64,000 nucleotides of DNA from Bacteroidota bacterium (GCA_021324735.1 JAJPIO010000018.1:248001-312000); one strand, 5' to 3'; numbered from the stretch's first letter, positions 54,301 through 62,665 are shown. Notes: generated from the sequence alone by a model not told the origin. Numbers and translations: made by a program.

Positions 54301-54578
54301 CCGTCTCCGTATCGAGGAAATTTTGTTGGAGACCAGCTTTGTCCACCATTGGTAGTCTTATAAACACCATCATTTAGATTACCCGCGATAAGGCCGACTT
54401 TCTCACTAAAGAAGTAACAGGCTCTAAATCCGTTGCCAACCGGAGATCGATAAACAATCTGCCACGATGCATTACTCGTAGCAGCTAATAAGAATAACAG
54501 CGCAATCGCAAACAGCCCGACTCGCAGACGGATCGAGAGGACAGATAGCGTATGGGCAAAAATTTTTTCTCCGATCAT
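51351..54578 (-). CDS. large secreted protein: Asp-box propeller, ASH-like repeats, cohesin-like domain, T9SS tail
   Basis: A 1075-residue exported protein. A YCF48-like propeller is at about residues 40-370 (TTNGGQSWS, TTNGGVSWV, STDGGVSFT, TLDGGRTWL, STDYGATWQ, STDGGLAWF). Then three or more ASH/Hydin-like beta-sandwiches occur, each with a C(S/E/Q)xxDTxIxIxNxGCDT signature (three clear copies). A cohesin-like segment (FKAIATNVAVHPGDTSTIEIKA) follows, then a C-terminal sorting domain (ARGSAHPNPVTEGASLSIPY...GAYHYRLQPIDGG). It is probably displayed by the T9SS. The function is unknown, presumably adhesion or scaffolding. Confidence 0.85.
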   Translation of the reverse strand: MIGEKIFAHTLSVLSIRLRVGLFAIALLFLLAATSNASWQIVYRSPVGNGFRACYFFSEKVGLIAGNLNDGVYKTTNGGQSWSPTKFPRYGDGSTPSGLVTQILMTSPAIGWLTCEPITDSLHPALPGLYKTTNGGVSWVPVLNGHFSDVYQTSTTLVITGRDEAATGYISTDGGVSFTPAIPKTNGVDFVDNNYGVVVAYKQQIWSRTLDGGRTWLSLSATDDIESWSVYAQQGTPNFYTAGEGYPAVQGAIPSSIRKSTDYGATWQKVSNLQFRTTGHIAGFGSTLFVQVCSTDPIDNGFSGIYRSTDGGLAWFPLGGPGNENDTRFAVMGCKGEVIYAFDNAGNVWKTVDGGDGSIPQFQFPTASLKVDSIDVCSPQDTVIAIKNLGCDTIYIIDANAPALPPLDIFDATTGTTPSFPIIIPPNSSGKLRLSLHAAFSGVYQTRVTLAIMREGVFAFDTLTVTSAMKYYNPVRALTSKIQYDSLSLCESHDSTIRISNDSCFTVKIVSSQLKYGQNFVLDTGWTNDSIPPFSTKNFTVRFSPTQQGLNVDSLIVNLSVLGRPVRMSFPVAGTGVPDNPQLILKDQDGQTLANAIDFGTFTRCDNFPIRAYTLSEQGCDSLWVSVEWLDSTTKNPQSSSLFKWYAPSPRWVTKEMPPIPLGIQPQHAVFGPYQGYLRVSDSVKGAKTKQTMMIPYRITVVPGSRILGLDSSLRSFDTISYCQTHDTTILIKNYGCDTLHISQLLLSDPNFLFVPQPSLPINIKPYDSTSTLITVRYVPTVTGTSRGTVTIATDDTTATVRSIPLLGYANPTDTIKFKAIATNVAVHPGDTSTIEIKATGSFHAKGLNSIQVILEYNGDVMTPWNVFNVHTDLPGATTPTVGPMQPSGTKLQLLPINVSGNNISLDSNLDIARLQFLITLSDSGWTDFRVAQIILNNSDLKFNKCLLGAVTDSGTIDLKFYCGDSLLYKELREGSNFSLNDGIAPARGSAHPNPVTEGASLSIPYHATRNVTVKLQIIDATGAEVYSSTDNAKGAGDKTMIVPATAIRSGAYHYRLQPIDGGRGIVTGDFVVVR

Positions 54579-54751
54579 TTCCAGTAGAACTCCGAACCCT
54601 CAATCTCTTAACGTATCAGGACCGCAAAGCTCACAAATTTCTCCCTTCTTTTGTACACGGACCCATGAACTAACGTTCAGAAATCACGCGACAATAGAAT
54701 TTTCTACAAGCCGGAGGGGTTACAGGCCCGCTCATAGCATTACTATTCTGA

Positions 54752-55904
54752 ATGAACGAGATTACGACCACCCAAATCGCCGATCTGCGAGCGCGTCTTG
54801 CGGAGCTCGGCGACTCTCTTTGACCTCGCTACCAAACAGCGCCGGATCGATGATTTAGAGCGTACCTCCGGCGAAGCCAGCTTCTGGGATGACCCGAAAA
54901 AAGCCCAGAAGACCATGCAGGAGCTCTCCCGTCTTAAAAAGGAACGTGACGATTTCCAAAAGTTAAAATCCCGTGTCGATGACGCCGAGGAGCTGATCGA
55001 ACTCGCCCGCGAAGATGAATCACTGGTCGACCAGGTAAACGAGGAATTCACTCGACTGAGCGATGACCTTGCGGCGCAGGAAGTCGCCGTCATGCTTTCC
55101 AAGCCAGACGATCACAAAGATGCGATCGTGACGATCAATGCCGGACAAGGTGGTACGGAGGCGCAGGATTGGGCTGAAATGCTCGAACGTATGTACACCC
55201 GTTGGGGCGAGCGTCAAGGGTACAAAGTACGTCTCCTGGACGAACTCCCCGGCGAAGGCGCAGGCATTAAATCAGCGACGCTGGAAATTACTGGTGAGAA
55301 TGCGTTTGGTTATCTTAAGACCGAGAATGGTGTACATCGGCTCGTCCGCATTTCTCCCTTCGATGCTAATGCTCGACGCCATACCAGTTTCGCGAGCGTC
55401 TATGCTTATCCCGTGATCGAAGAAGATAACACGGAGATCGTTATCAATCCAGCCTTTCTGCAACGCGATACCTATCGCTCCGGCGGTAAAGGCGGACAGA
55501 ACGTTAATAAGGTCGAGACAGCCGTTCGGTTAACGTATAAGTACACCGATCCGGAAGGCGGCCAGCACACCGTCATCGCCGCATGCCAGGAAGAGCGATC
55601 GCAGTTGCAGAATGGCGAACGAGCAATGAAAATGCTCAAATCGCGTATCGCAGCTATCAATCGGGAGATCGAAGAAGCTCGTCTCGCAGCGATCGAAGGC
55701 TCCAAAAAGAAGATCACCTGGGGCTCGCAGATCCGGTCGTATGTCTTCCAGCCGTATACTATGGTTAAGGATCATCGCACAAAAGTCGCAAAAACAGACG
55801 TGCACGCTGTGATGGATGGTGACATCACCGAATATATGAAGGCCTATCTCCTCTTCGAGGGCGGCAAACTCAAGGTGACGGAATCGGCCGAAGAAGAACT
55901 GTAA
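54752..55904 (+). CDS. prfB: peptide chain release factor 2 (programmed +1 frameshift)
   Basis: RF2 in two frames. ATG 54752 encodes 23 residues (MNEITTTQIADLRARLAELG then DSL) to TGA 54821-54823. A +1 shift at CTTTGAC continues as DLATKQRRIDDLERTSGEA to TAA 55904, giving 383 residues. The stop-codon tripeptide SPF (ISPFDANARRHTSF) and the GGQ motif (SGGKGGQNVNKVETAVRL) are present. RF2 terminates at UGA and UAA. The frameshift reads UGA only when RF2 is scarce, giving autoregulation. Confidence 0.95.
54802..54824 (+). promoter_or_regulatory. prfB +1 frameshift site
   Basis: The slip site is CTT TGA C at 54818-54824, the same as in E. coli. The stimulatory SD-like element usually sits three bases before CTT; here only GGAG at 54802-54805 is present, about 12 bases before CTT. 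The signal is thus weaker, in keeping with the poor SD use in Bacteroidota. Confidence 0.85.
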
Positions 55905-56000
55905 GTCATTTTTCAACATACTCGGAACAAGCGACTACAAAGCTGGGTAGCACTGTTCCGAGCCTGTCGTTTCAGGCCCTACGTTCTTAAACAGTACCAT

Positions 56001-56516
56001 TTACTTTCTGGGAAAATGGCCATCGTTTTCGAAAACTGGTCTTCGAGGATTTCCGCGTAACCGTTTGTCGATCTGATCGGCAAGCCACTGAAAATACTCT
56101 CCGAGATATGGATCTGCAAATTTCTCCCGCATATTCATAAACATTGGCTGATAACGATTCCAGGCGCCGGTCACGAGAGAGCCAAGCGTTTTATCGACCA
56201 GGTCCATATCGATTAATTTGTCGGCGACGAGAATGCCGAGATGCTCCATCTGTTGAGAAAATTCGATAAAGATTATTCTTCGTTCTGCTGGAAGCTCTTC
56301 GAATTCTTCGCGGGTTTTTGGCATATCCGTCGTTGTCACATAATGGATCAGCTCGGCAAAATCACGAGTCTGAAAATTGCGAAGGGTTTCCAGGGTTAGC
56401 CTCTCTCGCCGGTCCTTGGCTGCGGCACGCACCTGTGCCAGGCCGAACACGACGGCTACTACGACAGAAAGTGTAAGGGCGATATTGGCAATGAGTGTGA
56501 TCGTCTCGTTGGACAT
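56001..56516 (-). CDS. DUF4760-type membrane-anchored protein
   Basis: A 171-residue protein from ATG 56514-56516 (an ATG five codons earlier, at 56531, is possible). It has one N-terminal membrane helix (TLIANIALTLSVVVAVVFGLAQV), then a charged coil (RAAAKDRRERLTLETLRNFQT) and a helical cytosolic domain (AERRIIFIEFSQQMEHLGILVADKLIDMDLVDKTLG), as in DUF4760 proteins. The function is unknown. It is divergent from the GyrI-like gene. Confidence 0.7.
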   Translation of the reverse strand: MSNETITLIANIALTLSVVVAVVFGLAQVRAAAKDRRERLTLETLRNFQTRDFAELIHYVTTTDMPKTREEFEELPAERRIIFIEFSQQMEHLGILVADKLIDMDLVDKTLGSLVTGAWNRYQPMFMNMREKFADPYLGEYFQWLADQIDKRLRGNPRRPVFENDGHFPRK

Positions 56517-56545
56517 AAAGCTTGACGACAAAGTATATTCGAGTG

Positions 56546-56553
56546 CAAAGATA
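56546..56553 (-). promoter_or_regulatory. possible promoter -7 box of the DUF4760 gene
   Basis: Read on the minus strand the bases give TATCTTTG, an exact TAnnTTTG, 15-30 bases before the DUF4760 start codons. A matching -33 element could not be placed with confidence. Confidence 0.35.
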
Positions 56554-56632
56554 CAATTGAGTTTTAAGCTGCCTTTGTTCGGATTCAGTAAATTTGAGGC
56601 GCTCTCAATCCAATTAACTCATCTTGTCTGTT

Positions 56633-57109
56633 ATGAAAATAGTGGAATCTCCGGAATTACATGTCATCGGTATCGGTGCTCGTACTAATAATGCCAAAGA
56701 AATGTCCGCCGAAGGCATCATTGGTCCGATGTGGGACCGCGCAGTCTCGGAAAACATGTTCGATAAAATTCCGAATCGCGTTGATAATACAGTTTTAGCG
56801 ATGTATACCGATTATGAATCGGATTCTAACGGAGAGTATACCTTCTTTATCGGCGCAAAAGTAACGACTCTGGACGTGATACCAGAAGGATTGCTCGGCA
56901 GAACAGTGGCAGCCGCTCGCTATTCTGTTATTACGTCAGAACGAGGACCGCTTTACGAGGTCGTACCCCAAGCATGGCAGCGAATATGGTCGATGAGCGA
57001 GGCCGGGTTGGGTGGCAAACGTGCATTCGTGGCGGACCTGGAGATCTACGATGAGCGAGCACTAAACCCAACAGATGCCGTAATGGAAGTTTGGGTGGGC
57101 GTGAAATAG
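56633..57109 (+). CDS. GyrI-like effector-binding protein
   Basis: A 158-residue stand-alone GyrI-like domain, paralogous to the gene at 4909: ELHVIGIGARTNNAKEM at the start, MYTDYESDSNGEYTFFIGAKV in the middle, IPEGLLGRTVAAARYSV, and the final DAVMEVWVGVK. It lacks a DNA-binding domain. The ligand is unknown. ATG 56633 is used rather than 56624 to give the standard start. Confidence 0.85.
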   Translation: MKIVESPELHVIGIGARTNNAKEMSAEGIIGPMWDRAVSENMFDKIPNRVDNTVLAMYTDYESDSNGEYTFFIGAKVTTLDVIPEGLLGRTVAAARYSVITSERGPLYEVVPQAWQRIWSMSEAGLGGKRAFVADLEIYDERALNPTDAVMEVWVGVK

Positions 57110-57123
57110 AAAAAGACGCTTCT

Positions 57124-58773
57124 TTAATGTTCAAAGAGGAGATGTATGAATCTATTACCACTCGACTGCTTGAGCGCTAAGAGATAACAACCTGAGGGGC
57201 ATAAACTCCCATCATCCATCCTTCCATCCCAAGATTGCTGGCCCTCCTTGGAGGTAAACACGCGGACACCCAATGAATTATAGACAGCGAATACAACGCC
57301 AGACTCGACGGGAGCTACGGTGATAGTATGAGAAAAGGGATTTGGATAGGCCATGACGTCCGCGACAGTCTGTCCATTTGAATTAACGCTCAACGGGGAG
57401 ACGATGCCGCTCACTCTGACATAGCCCACATCCCAAACTCCGCTATCAACGCCATCTGCATAGGATTGGCGAGCTTCGAAGAAACCAACAGCATACGGAT
57501 CGAAAATCACCGAATCAAAAACAGTTGATCTCGGTGGGACGCTAATAACCATTAGTGTGGCCTTCGAAAAGAAGTAGTTATGATTCAAATCACCAGCATG
57601 GAGCTCAATGGTATCCTTGCAGAGATTCCTTATCGGCACCCCTTCCATTACACGATGGCCAATGGTCGTTTTCACCAGTTCGGTGGTATCCAATGCAAAT
57701 CGAAAATCGGAGCAGCCTCCGAAAACCGGAATCGGAAGCGACGCTGATACCGTGTCCCACAATAAACTGAGCATAAGTGTATCGTGTATTCGCTTACGAT
57801 CAATAGAAGCATGCATCACCACCCGAATCAGACGGCTCGAATCGTGCGGAAGTATTTTGACCGGCTCAATTCCGCCTTCCGAAAAATCGAAATCACTGAA
57901 TGGTGTGCTGCTGATACGTGCAGTTTCGGAAGAATCAGATGGGTTGTATAGCCTTAGCAAAGCGACCGAACTGTCCGACGTGCGAATAATACCGAACTGG
58001 GTTGTTGAGAGATCGAGGTACTTTTCCGCGCATCCACCACTCAGACTCTGACGAAAGATAATAGGCGATCCGTAATTCTTTCCATCTCTTATTCGCTGGG
58101 CTATTATCGTTAGCGTGTCCAAAACTATTGGACGCTCGGGACGTGCTTGGAAAGTTACCCGAAGTGGGATACTTGAATCAAAAGCGCTAAGGGTCAAAGG
58201 GAGACCGAGCGAATCCGTGACACTAAAATCGGCGGGGCCACTAATCACATAGCTTATGACTTCTGAATCGAGAGTCCGATTAATGAGCCTAAACGCGGCC
58301 ATAGATGTGTCTCTTGGAGGGAGAACTCCGAAGGCTGACCGACTTATGTAATATTGGTTCGACGGCGCAATATATGTGATCGCGGTGAGAGCTATCTTTT
58401 GCTCATACGGCGGAGCCTCCGAGGTCAAGTCGATTATGATTTTCGAGGTATCTTCATACTTTGGTATGTACTGCAACGCGTAGGACCTGACGGTTTCGGA
58501 AGGTCCAAAATCGAAGGATGTAGGACCATACTTTGCAGGACTAAAGCCGTGCCCGAACAACGAGTCCTGTCGAACTAGAATCGGGCGAATATTGGTGTCA
58601 CGCCAACCATTTGGATAGCCAAACATTACCGTCGCCTGAATCGGAGAGCTGCCAAGAGGTACCATCACAACTTGATTGCCGCTCATAATCAACCAGGGCT
58701 GAACCACAACTTGCCATTGCCCCAATACTCGATTGGAGAGGAACAAGAATGTCAAGCAGAGCCAAGTTCTCAT
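57124..58773 (-). CDS. secreted ASH-like repeat protein with T9SS sorting domain
   Basis: A 549-residue exported protein with a signal peptide (LCLTFLFLSNRVLGQ). Beta-sandwich segments with FDFGPSETVRSYALQYIP, and a block CAEKYLDLSTTQFGIIRTSDSSVALLRLYNPSDSSE resemble ASH/Hydin-like repeats, similar in style to the gene at 51351. The C-terminus (VMAYPNPFSHTITVAPVESGVVFAVYNSLGVRVF...CYLLALKQSSG) is a type A sorting domain. Surface location is expected; there is no enzymatic motif. Confidence 0.8.
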   Translation of the reverse strand: MRTWLCLTFLFLSNRVLGQWQVVVQPWLIMSGNQVVMVPLGSSPIQATVMFGYPNGWRDTNIRPILVRQDSLFGHGFSPAKYGPTSFDFGPSETVRSYALQYIPKYEDTSKIIIDLTSEAPPYEQKIALTAITYIAPSNQYYISRSAFGVLPPRDTSMAAFRLINRTLDSEVISYVISGPADFSVTDSLGLPLTLSAFDSSIPLRVTFQARPERPIVLDTLTIIAQRIRDGKNYGSPIIFRQSLSGGCAEKYLDLSTTQFGIIRTSDSSVALLRLYNPSDSSETARISSTPFSDFDFSEGGIEPVKILPHDSSRLIRVVMHASIDRKRIHDTLMLSLLWDTVSASLPIPVFGGCSDFRFALDTTELVKTTIGHRVMEGVPIRNLCKDTIELHAGDLNHNYFFSKATLMVISVPPRSTVFDSVIFDPYAVGFFEARQSYADGVDSGVWDVGYVRVSGIVSPLSVNSNGQTVADVMAYPNPFSHTITVAPVESGVVFAVYNSLGVRVFTSKEGQQSWDGRMDDGSLCPSGCYLLALKQSSGNRFIHLLFEH

Positions 58774-58821
58774 AGTGTTGAGAAGTGACTTTGTCAGGCA
58801 ATAGTTTTAGCTATGCTGGGA

Positions 58822-58848
58822 ATAATAAAGCCCCTTTCTTGAGGGGCT
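58822..58848 (-). terminator. terminator after pnp
   Basis: AGCCCCT (58829-58835) and AGGGGCT (58842-58848) form a stem. On the minus strand it is followed by TTTATTATT. It ends the rpsO-pnp unit, 21 bases beyond the pnp stop. Confidence 0.75.
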
Positions 58849-58868
58849 CTGAATGACTCGCGTTTGTA

Positions 58869-61139
58869 TTAGTGTCTTCGGTCGCCGCCGCCGCGATGTC
58901 CGCCGCCATTGCGACGATCACCACCGCCTCTGCGGTCGCCACCACCACGATGTCCACCGCCGTTACGACGGTCGCCGTAACCACCACGATCACCGCCGCC
59001 TTCGCGACGCTCGCGTGGACGCTCTTCCCAACCTTCCGGTACTGGCAATAACGCCTTGCGCGATAAGGAGAATTTACCATCCGGCTTGACTGCGATAAGC
59101 TTCACGTCGAAGACGTCGCCGACCTGGATGACATCCGATACGTTATCGACGCGCTGGTAATCGATCTCCGAAATGTGAAGCAAGCCTTCCTTCTTTGGTA
59201 AGAATTCGACGATAGCGCCTAAGCCTTCACGGACCTGCGTAACGCGACCCGTGTAAACAGCACCCTCTTCCGGCTCAGCGATAAGTGCCATGATGAACTG
59301 CTTTGCACGGTCCGACGCCTCGCCTGAAAGCGCAGCGATCGTGACTGTTCCATCCTCCTCGATATTGATCTCGACACCCGCATCCTGCTGGATCTGACGG
59401 ATCGTTTTGCCGCCAGGTCCGATAACAAGACCGATCGCATCGACCGGCACTTTGACAGTTGTAAGGCGCGGAGCATACTGCGAAAGCTCGGATTTCGGAG
59501 TTGCAATGGCTTCATCCATCTTACCGAGAATGTGCATGCGGCCATCGCGCGCTTGCATAAGCGCCTTCTCAAGCAGGGTAAAATCAATACCCTTGATCTT
59601 CATGTCCATCTGGCATGCGGTAATACCATCACGGGTACCGCAGACCTTAAAGTCCATATCGCCGAGGTGATCTTCATTACCGAGAATATCGGAAAGGATC
59701 GCCACACGCTCTCCTTCTTTGATAAGACCCATCGCAATTCCACTGACCGGTTTCTTAAGCGGCACGCCAGCATCGAAAAGCGCGAGCGAACCGGCGCAAA
59801 CCGTGGCCATTGACGACGAACCATTCGATTCGAGGATATCGCTTACCACACGGACGGTGTACGGGAAATCAGATTCAGCCGGGATCAGATTTTTGAGCGC
59901 ACGCTCTGCAAGATTACCATGCCCGATCTCACGACGGCCCGTACCGGAATAACGACCGACTTCGCCAACCGAATACGGTGGGAAGTTATAGTGCAGCATA
60001 AAGCGCTTCGTCGTCTCGGGCTGTAACCCTTCGATCGACTGCTCATCACGCTTCGTGCCAAGCGTTGCACTCGAAAGGGATTGCGTCTCTCCACGAGTGA
60101 ATAGGCTCGAACCATGGACGCGTGGAAGAACAGCAACTTCGCAGGTGATCGGACGGATCGAAACGGAATCGCGACCATCGAGACGAATATTATTCTCGAT
60201 GATCATATTACGCATTTCGCGCTTTTCGATGTCATACAAAATGTGGTCGACATCGCCCTTGATGTGCTCATATTGCAGCTCACCGACCGATTCCATCACT
60301 GCCTTGCGCACTGATTCTTTCGCTTCGTGTGTCTGACGTGAACGCTCCTCTTTAGCAAGGACCGTACGCGCAAGTTCGCGAAGCTTCGCAGCCGCGAGAC
60401 CTTCGACCTGGGCAACCAGCGCAGCATCCATAACATGCTCATCCTGAACGCGCTTCGTCTTAGCAATACCGCATTCGCGGACGATCTTGTCCTGCCCTGC
60501 GCAAAGTTCGCGGACCGCATTCGCCGCATGTCGTAATGCGTCGACAAAATCTGCTTCACTGATCTCGTGTGATTCACCCTCTACCATGAGGATCGAATCC
60601 TTTGTACCTGCAACGACGAATTCGTAATCGGCCTGCTCTAATTCGGCGAAGGTCGGATCGATAATGACCTCACCGTTCACTCGTGCAACGCGCACTTCGG
60701 CAACGGCTTCTTCAAATGGAATATCGGAAAGCAACAGCGCAAGTGAAGCGCCCGTGGCCGATACTGTATCGGCATCATGCTCCTGATCAGAGCAGAAAAT
60801 TGTAGCTACTACCTGCGTCTCGACACGCCACTCTTTCGGAAACATTGGGCGAATCGGGCGATCGATCAGACGCGCGGAGAGAATCTCCTTCTCGGTCGGA
60901 CGACCTTCCCGCTTGAAGTATCCGCCCGGGATCTTGCCGGCTGCAGCCGCGCGCTCGCGGAATTCTACTTGCAGCGGCATAAAGTCAATGCCTTCCTTCT
61001 CGTGCTCTGCGGCGACGGCATTAACAAGGGCCATAGTATCTCCCAAACGGACCATCACCGATCCGTTGGATTGCTTTGCAAAGCGGCCAATGTCGAACGA
61101 CATCTTTTTGCCGCGTGCGTAATCTATCTCGTAGATCAT
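58869..61139 (-). CDS. pnp: polyribonucleotide nucleotidyltransferase
   Basis: A 756-residue PNPase with two RNase PH domains (FAKQSNGSVMVRLGDTMALVNAV, and LRPITCEVAVLPRVHGSSLFTRGETQ), a linker helical domain, KH (VDAIGLVIGPGGKTIRQIQQDAGVEINIEED) and S1 (GAVYTGRVTQVREGLGAIVEFLPKKEGLLHISEI). It degrades RNA 3'-5' with phosphate. The last about 42 residues form an unusual Gly/Arg-rich tail (GGGDRGGYGDRRNGG repeats). The start context is MIYEIDYARGKKMSFDIG. It is transcribed after rpsO. Confidence 0.97.
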   Translation of the reverse strand: MIYEIDYARGKKMSFDIGRFAKQSNGSVMVRLGDTMALVNAVAAEHEKEGIDFMPLQVEFRERAAAAGKIPGGYFKREGRPTEKEILSARLIDRPIRPMFPKEWRVETQVVATIFCSDQEHDADTVSATGASLALLLSDIPFEEAVAEVRVARVNGEVIIDPTFAELEQADYEFVVAGTKDSILMVEGESHEISEADFVDALRHAANAVRELCAGQDKIVRECGIAKTKRVQDEHVMDAALVAQVEGLAAAKLRELARTVLAKEERSRQTHEAKESVRKAVMESVGELQYEHIKGDVDHILYDIEKREMRNMIIENNIRLDGRDSVSIRPITCEVAVLPRVHGSSLFTRGETQSLSSATLGTKRDEQSIEGLQPETTKRFMLHYNFPPYSVGEVGRYSGTGRREIGHGNLAERALKNLIPAESDFPYTVRVVSDILESNGSSSMATVCAGSLALFDAGVPLKKPVSGIAMGLIKEGERVAILSDILGNEDHLGDMDFKVCGTRDGITACQMDMKIKGIDFTLLEKALMQARDGRMHILGKMDEAIATPKSELSQYAPRLTTVKVPVDAIGLVIGPGGKTIRQIQQDAGVEINIEEDGTVTIAALSGEASDRAKQFIMALIAEPEEGAVYTGRVTQVREGLGAIVEFLPKKEGLLHISEIDYQRVDNVSDVIQVGDVFDVKLIAVKPDGKFSLSRKALLPVPEGWEERPRERREGGGDRGGYGDRRNGGGHRGGGDRRGGGDRRNGGGHRGGGDRRH

Positions 61140-61473
61140 TATTCGTTATGTTGTGATCATTGCAAAAAAAGAGTAACCGGAACCTGCACCTGCGAGAGAT
61201 GTGGAACGATGGCCGCTATTTTATCGGCAATGATGATGTGATTCAAAATCCGCTCTTAGCTATTGGCCGCGCGCCGGCTGGTTGATCTGACTTCGTGTCC
61301 GAAGATAAGGCTGGAGACCTTCCTCGTCCGGCGCTTCCAGTACCCTGAGCGGTACGTTATTGTCAAAAAACACTCTGTGCGGCTACCCGAGCTCAATAAT
61401 GGCACATTCACCGCTATAAGCGCAGAGGGCGGGAGTATCGTCCAACGATTCTGCCCGCCCGCTACGAGAACAC
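61140..61473 (-). other. rpsO-pnp intercistronic region with a strong hairpin
   Basis: The region holds 334 bases without a gene. GGGCGGG (61427-61433) pairs with CCCGCCC (61454-61460), and ATCGT/ACGAT continues the stem around CCA, giving a long stable hairpin 13 bases after the rpsO stop. No T-run follows on the minus strand, so it is more likely an attenuator or RNase III processing signal than a terminator, as known for E. coli rpsO-pnp. The remaining 280 bases show nothing I can name. Confidence 0.65.
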
Positions 61474-61743
61474 TTATTTACGAATATCCAACTCCTGAAT
61501 GAGAGAGCGATATTTATTGACGTCTTTCTTTGCAAGATAATCGAGCAAACGGCGACGCTTACCGACCATTTTCAGGAGCCCGCGGCGCCCGTGATGGTCC
61601 TTCGGATTCTTCTCAAAATGAGGCGTGAGCGAATTGATATTGGCGGTGAGGATCGCGATCTGTACTTCCGCGCTCCCCGTATCGTTCGGCCCTTTGCCGA
61701 AACGGGCAGAAAACTGCTGCTTTAATTCTTTCGTAACTGGCAT
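61474..61743 (-). CDS. rpsO: 30S ribosomal protein S15
   Basis: An 89-residue S15 of standard length. It starts [23 protein letters not shown] and has [44 protein letters not shown], then [13 protein letters not shown]. The frame is open to a TTG at 61779, but the true start is ATG 61741-61743. It sits upstream of pnp, the usual bacterial pair. Confidence 0.97.
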   Translation of the reverse strand: MPVTKELKQQFSARFGKGPNDTGSAEVQIAILTANINSLTPHFEKNPKDHHGRRGLLKMVGKRRRLLDYLAKKDVNKYRSLIQELDIRK

Positions 61744-61800
61744 GTGGATGTCGTTAATAGCGCTCTTGATAGCCTCCAAAGACCCCGCGCTATTAGCGCC
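61744..61800 (-). promoter_or_regulatory. structured rpsO leader (possible S15 autoregulatory element)
   Basis: The leader RNA contains GGCGCTAATAGCGC (61800-61787), then a 23-base loop with GGAGG, then GCGCTATTA (61763-61755), 11 bases before the ATG. TAATAGCGC and GCGCTATTA pair perfectly over nine bases, while the first segment can also fold on itself (GCGCTA/TAGCGC). Two mutually exclusive stems next to the start is the layout expected of an S15 translation switch. Confidence 0.45.
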
Positions 61801-61891
61801 TTAGGAGACTTTTTTCCAAAAATTGGGTCAATTCCCAGTGTAGAACGGCCAAAGAACGGCCACTAATAACCATTAATTCCACACCTTCCAG

Positions 61892-62611
61892 TCACGATCG
61901 CCTCATTTCCTGCGTCGGAGGGGCATCCCCACTGCTTCCTAAAAAGTCCACCGAACCGTCATCGGAGACCCTAAATTTCCAGTGCCTTCTGGAAATACAA
62001 CCTGATAGGCAATCGTCATAGCCAACCGAATAATCGAGTAAGTTAAAGCCAATTCCAAATGTAACCTTGACATGATCGCCCTCGCCTCCAAACGCGTTTG
62101 TCTCTGCACATACAGGATATCCTTGTCTGGGAAATCCCATTGCTTCGTTTATATCTCTGGCAACACTAATAATATTCAGTAATCGGTCACTCCGGTATAT
62201 CATGAATGGCAAATGGTAATCACGCACGAGCCCGTATCGGATGCGAATTGAATCTCAACCGGTACTGTCCTGACAGCCGATCACAACGCTGTGAAAGTCA
62301 TTATTCGCGCGCTCTTTTAGAGCATAGACATCGAATACCGTATCACGCTCTTTCAAGTTCGTGTCGAGCCAGAGTGCAGCTATCGCATTAAAGACACGTG
62401 TTGCCGCCCATTGCGGTAAAATGGCGGTGTCAAGGTAGTTGGTATCCTCCTGAACCGCAGCATAAAATCCAATGATCTGCGACTGATCCGTCAGCCAGAC
62501 TCTTACACTATCGGGAACGTTAGGTGGAGGGTTATTTAAAACCGTCACACTCGGAGAGCAGCTCGCGAACAGAAGCGTACTAACGAAGAGGATAGTGCGT
62601 ATCATGACCAT
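61892..62611 (-). pseudogene. lipoprotein gene interrupted by an in-frame TGA
   Basis: Two segments share one frame. The first (62611-62258) is a lipoprotein N-terminus with LLFASC, ending VVIGCQDSTG before TGA at 62255-62257. The second continues DSIRIRYGLVRDYHLPFMIYR to TAG/TGA-bounded 61892 and holds YDDCLSGCISRRHWKFRVSDDGSVDFLGSSGD, a known Bacteroidota C-terminal motif (DCxSGCIxRxxWxF). The joint length would be about 239 residues. The break is a sequencing error, a recent inactivation, or readthrough. A start at 62605 is also possible. Confidence 0.65.
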
Positions 62612-62665
62612 AAAGAATCCACAAGCACTTAATTATTACATGATTATGTTTTGAAAGAATCCGAT

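Noticed and set aside
60777-61241. 154-residue plus-strand frame opposite pnp
   Set aside because: It is antisense to a conserved enzyme and shows no family features.
62255-62257. Selenocysteine at the in-frame TGA
   Set aside because: No SECIS-like hairpin was seen after it, no Sec genes are in the window, and the context STG-TGA-DS is not a known selenoprotein motif.
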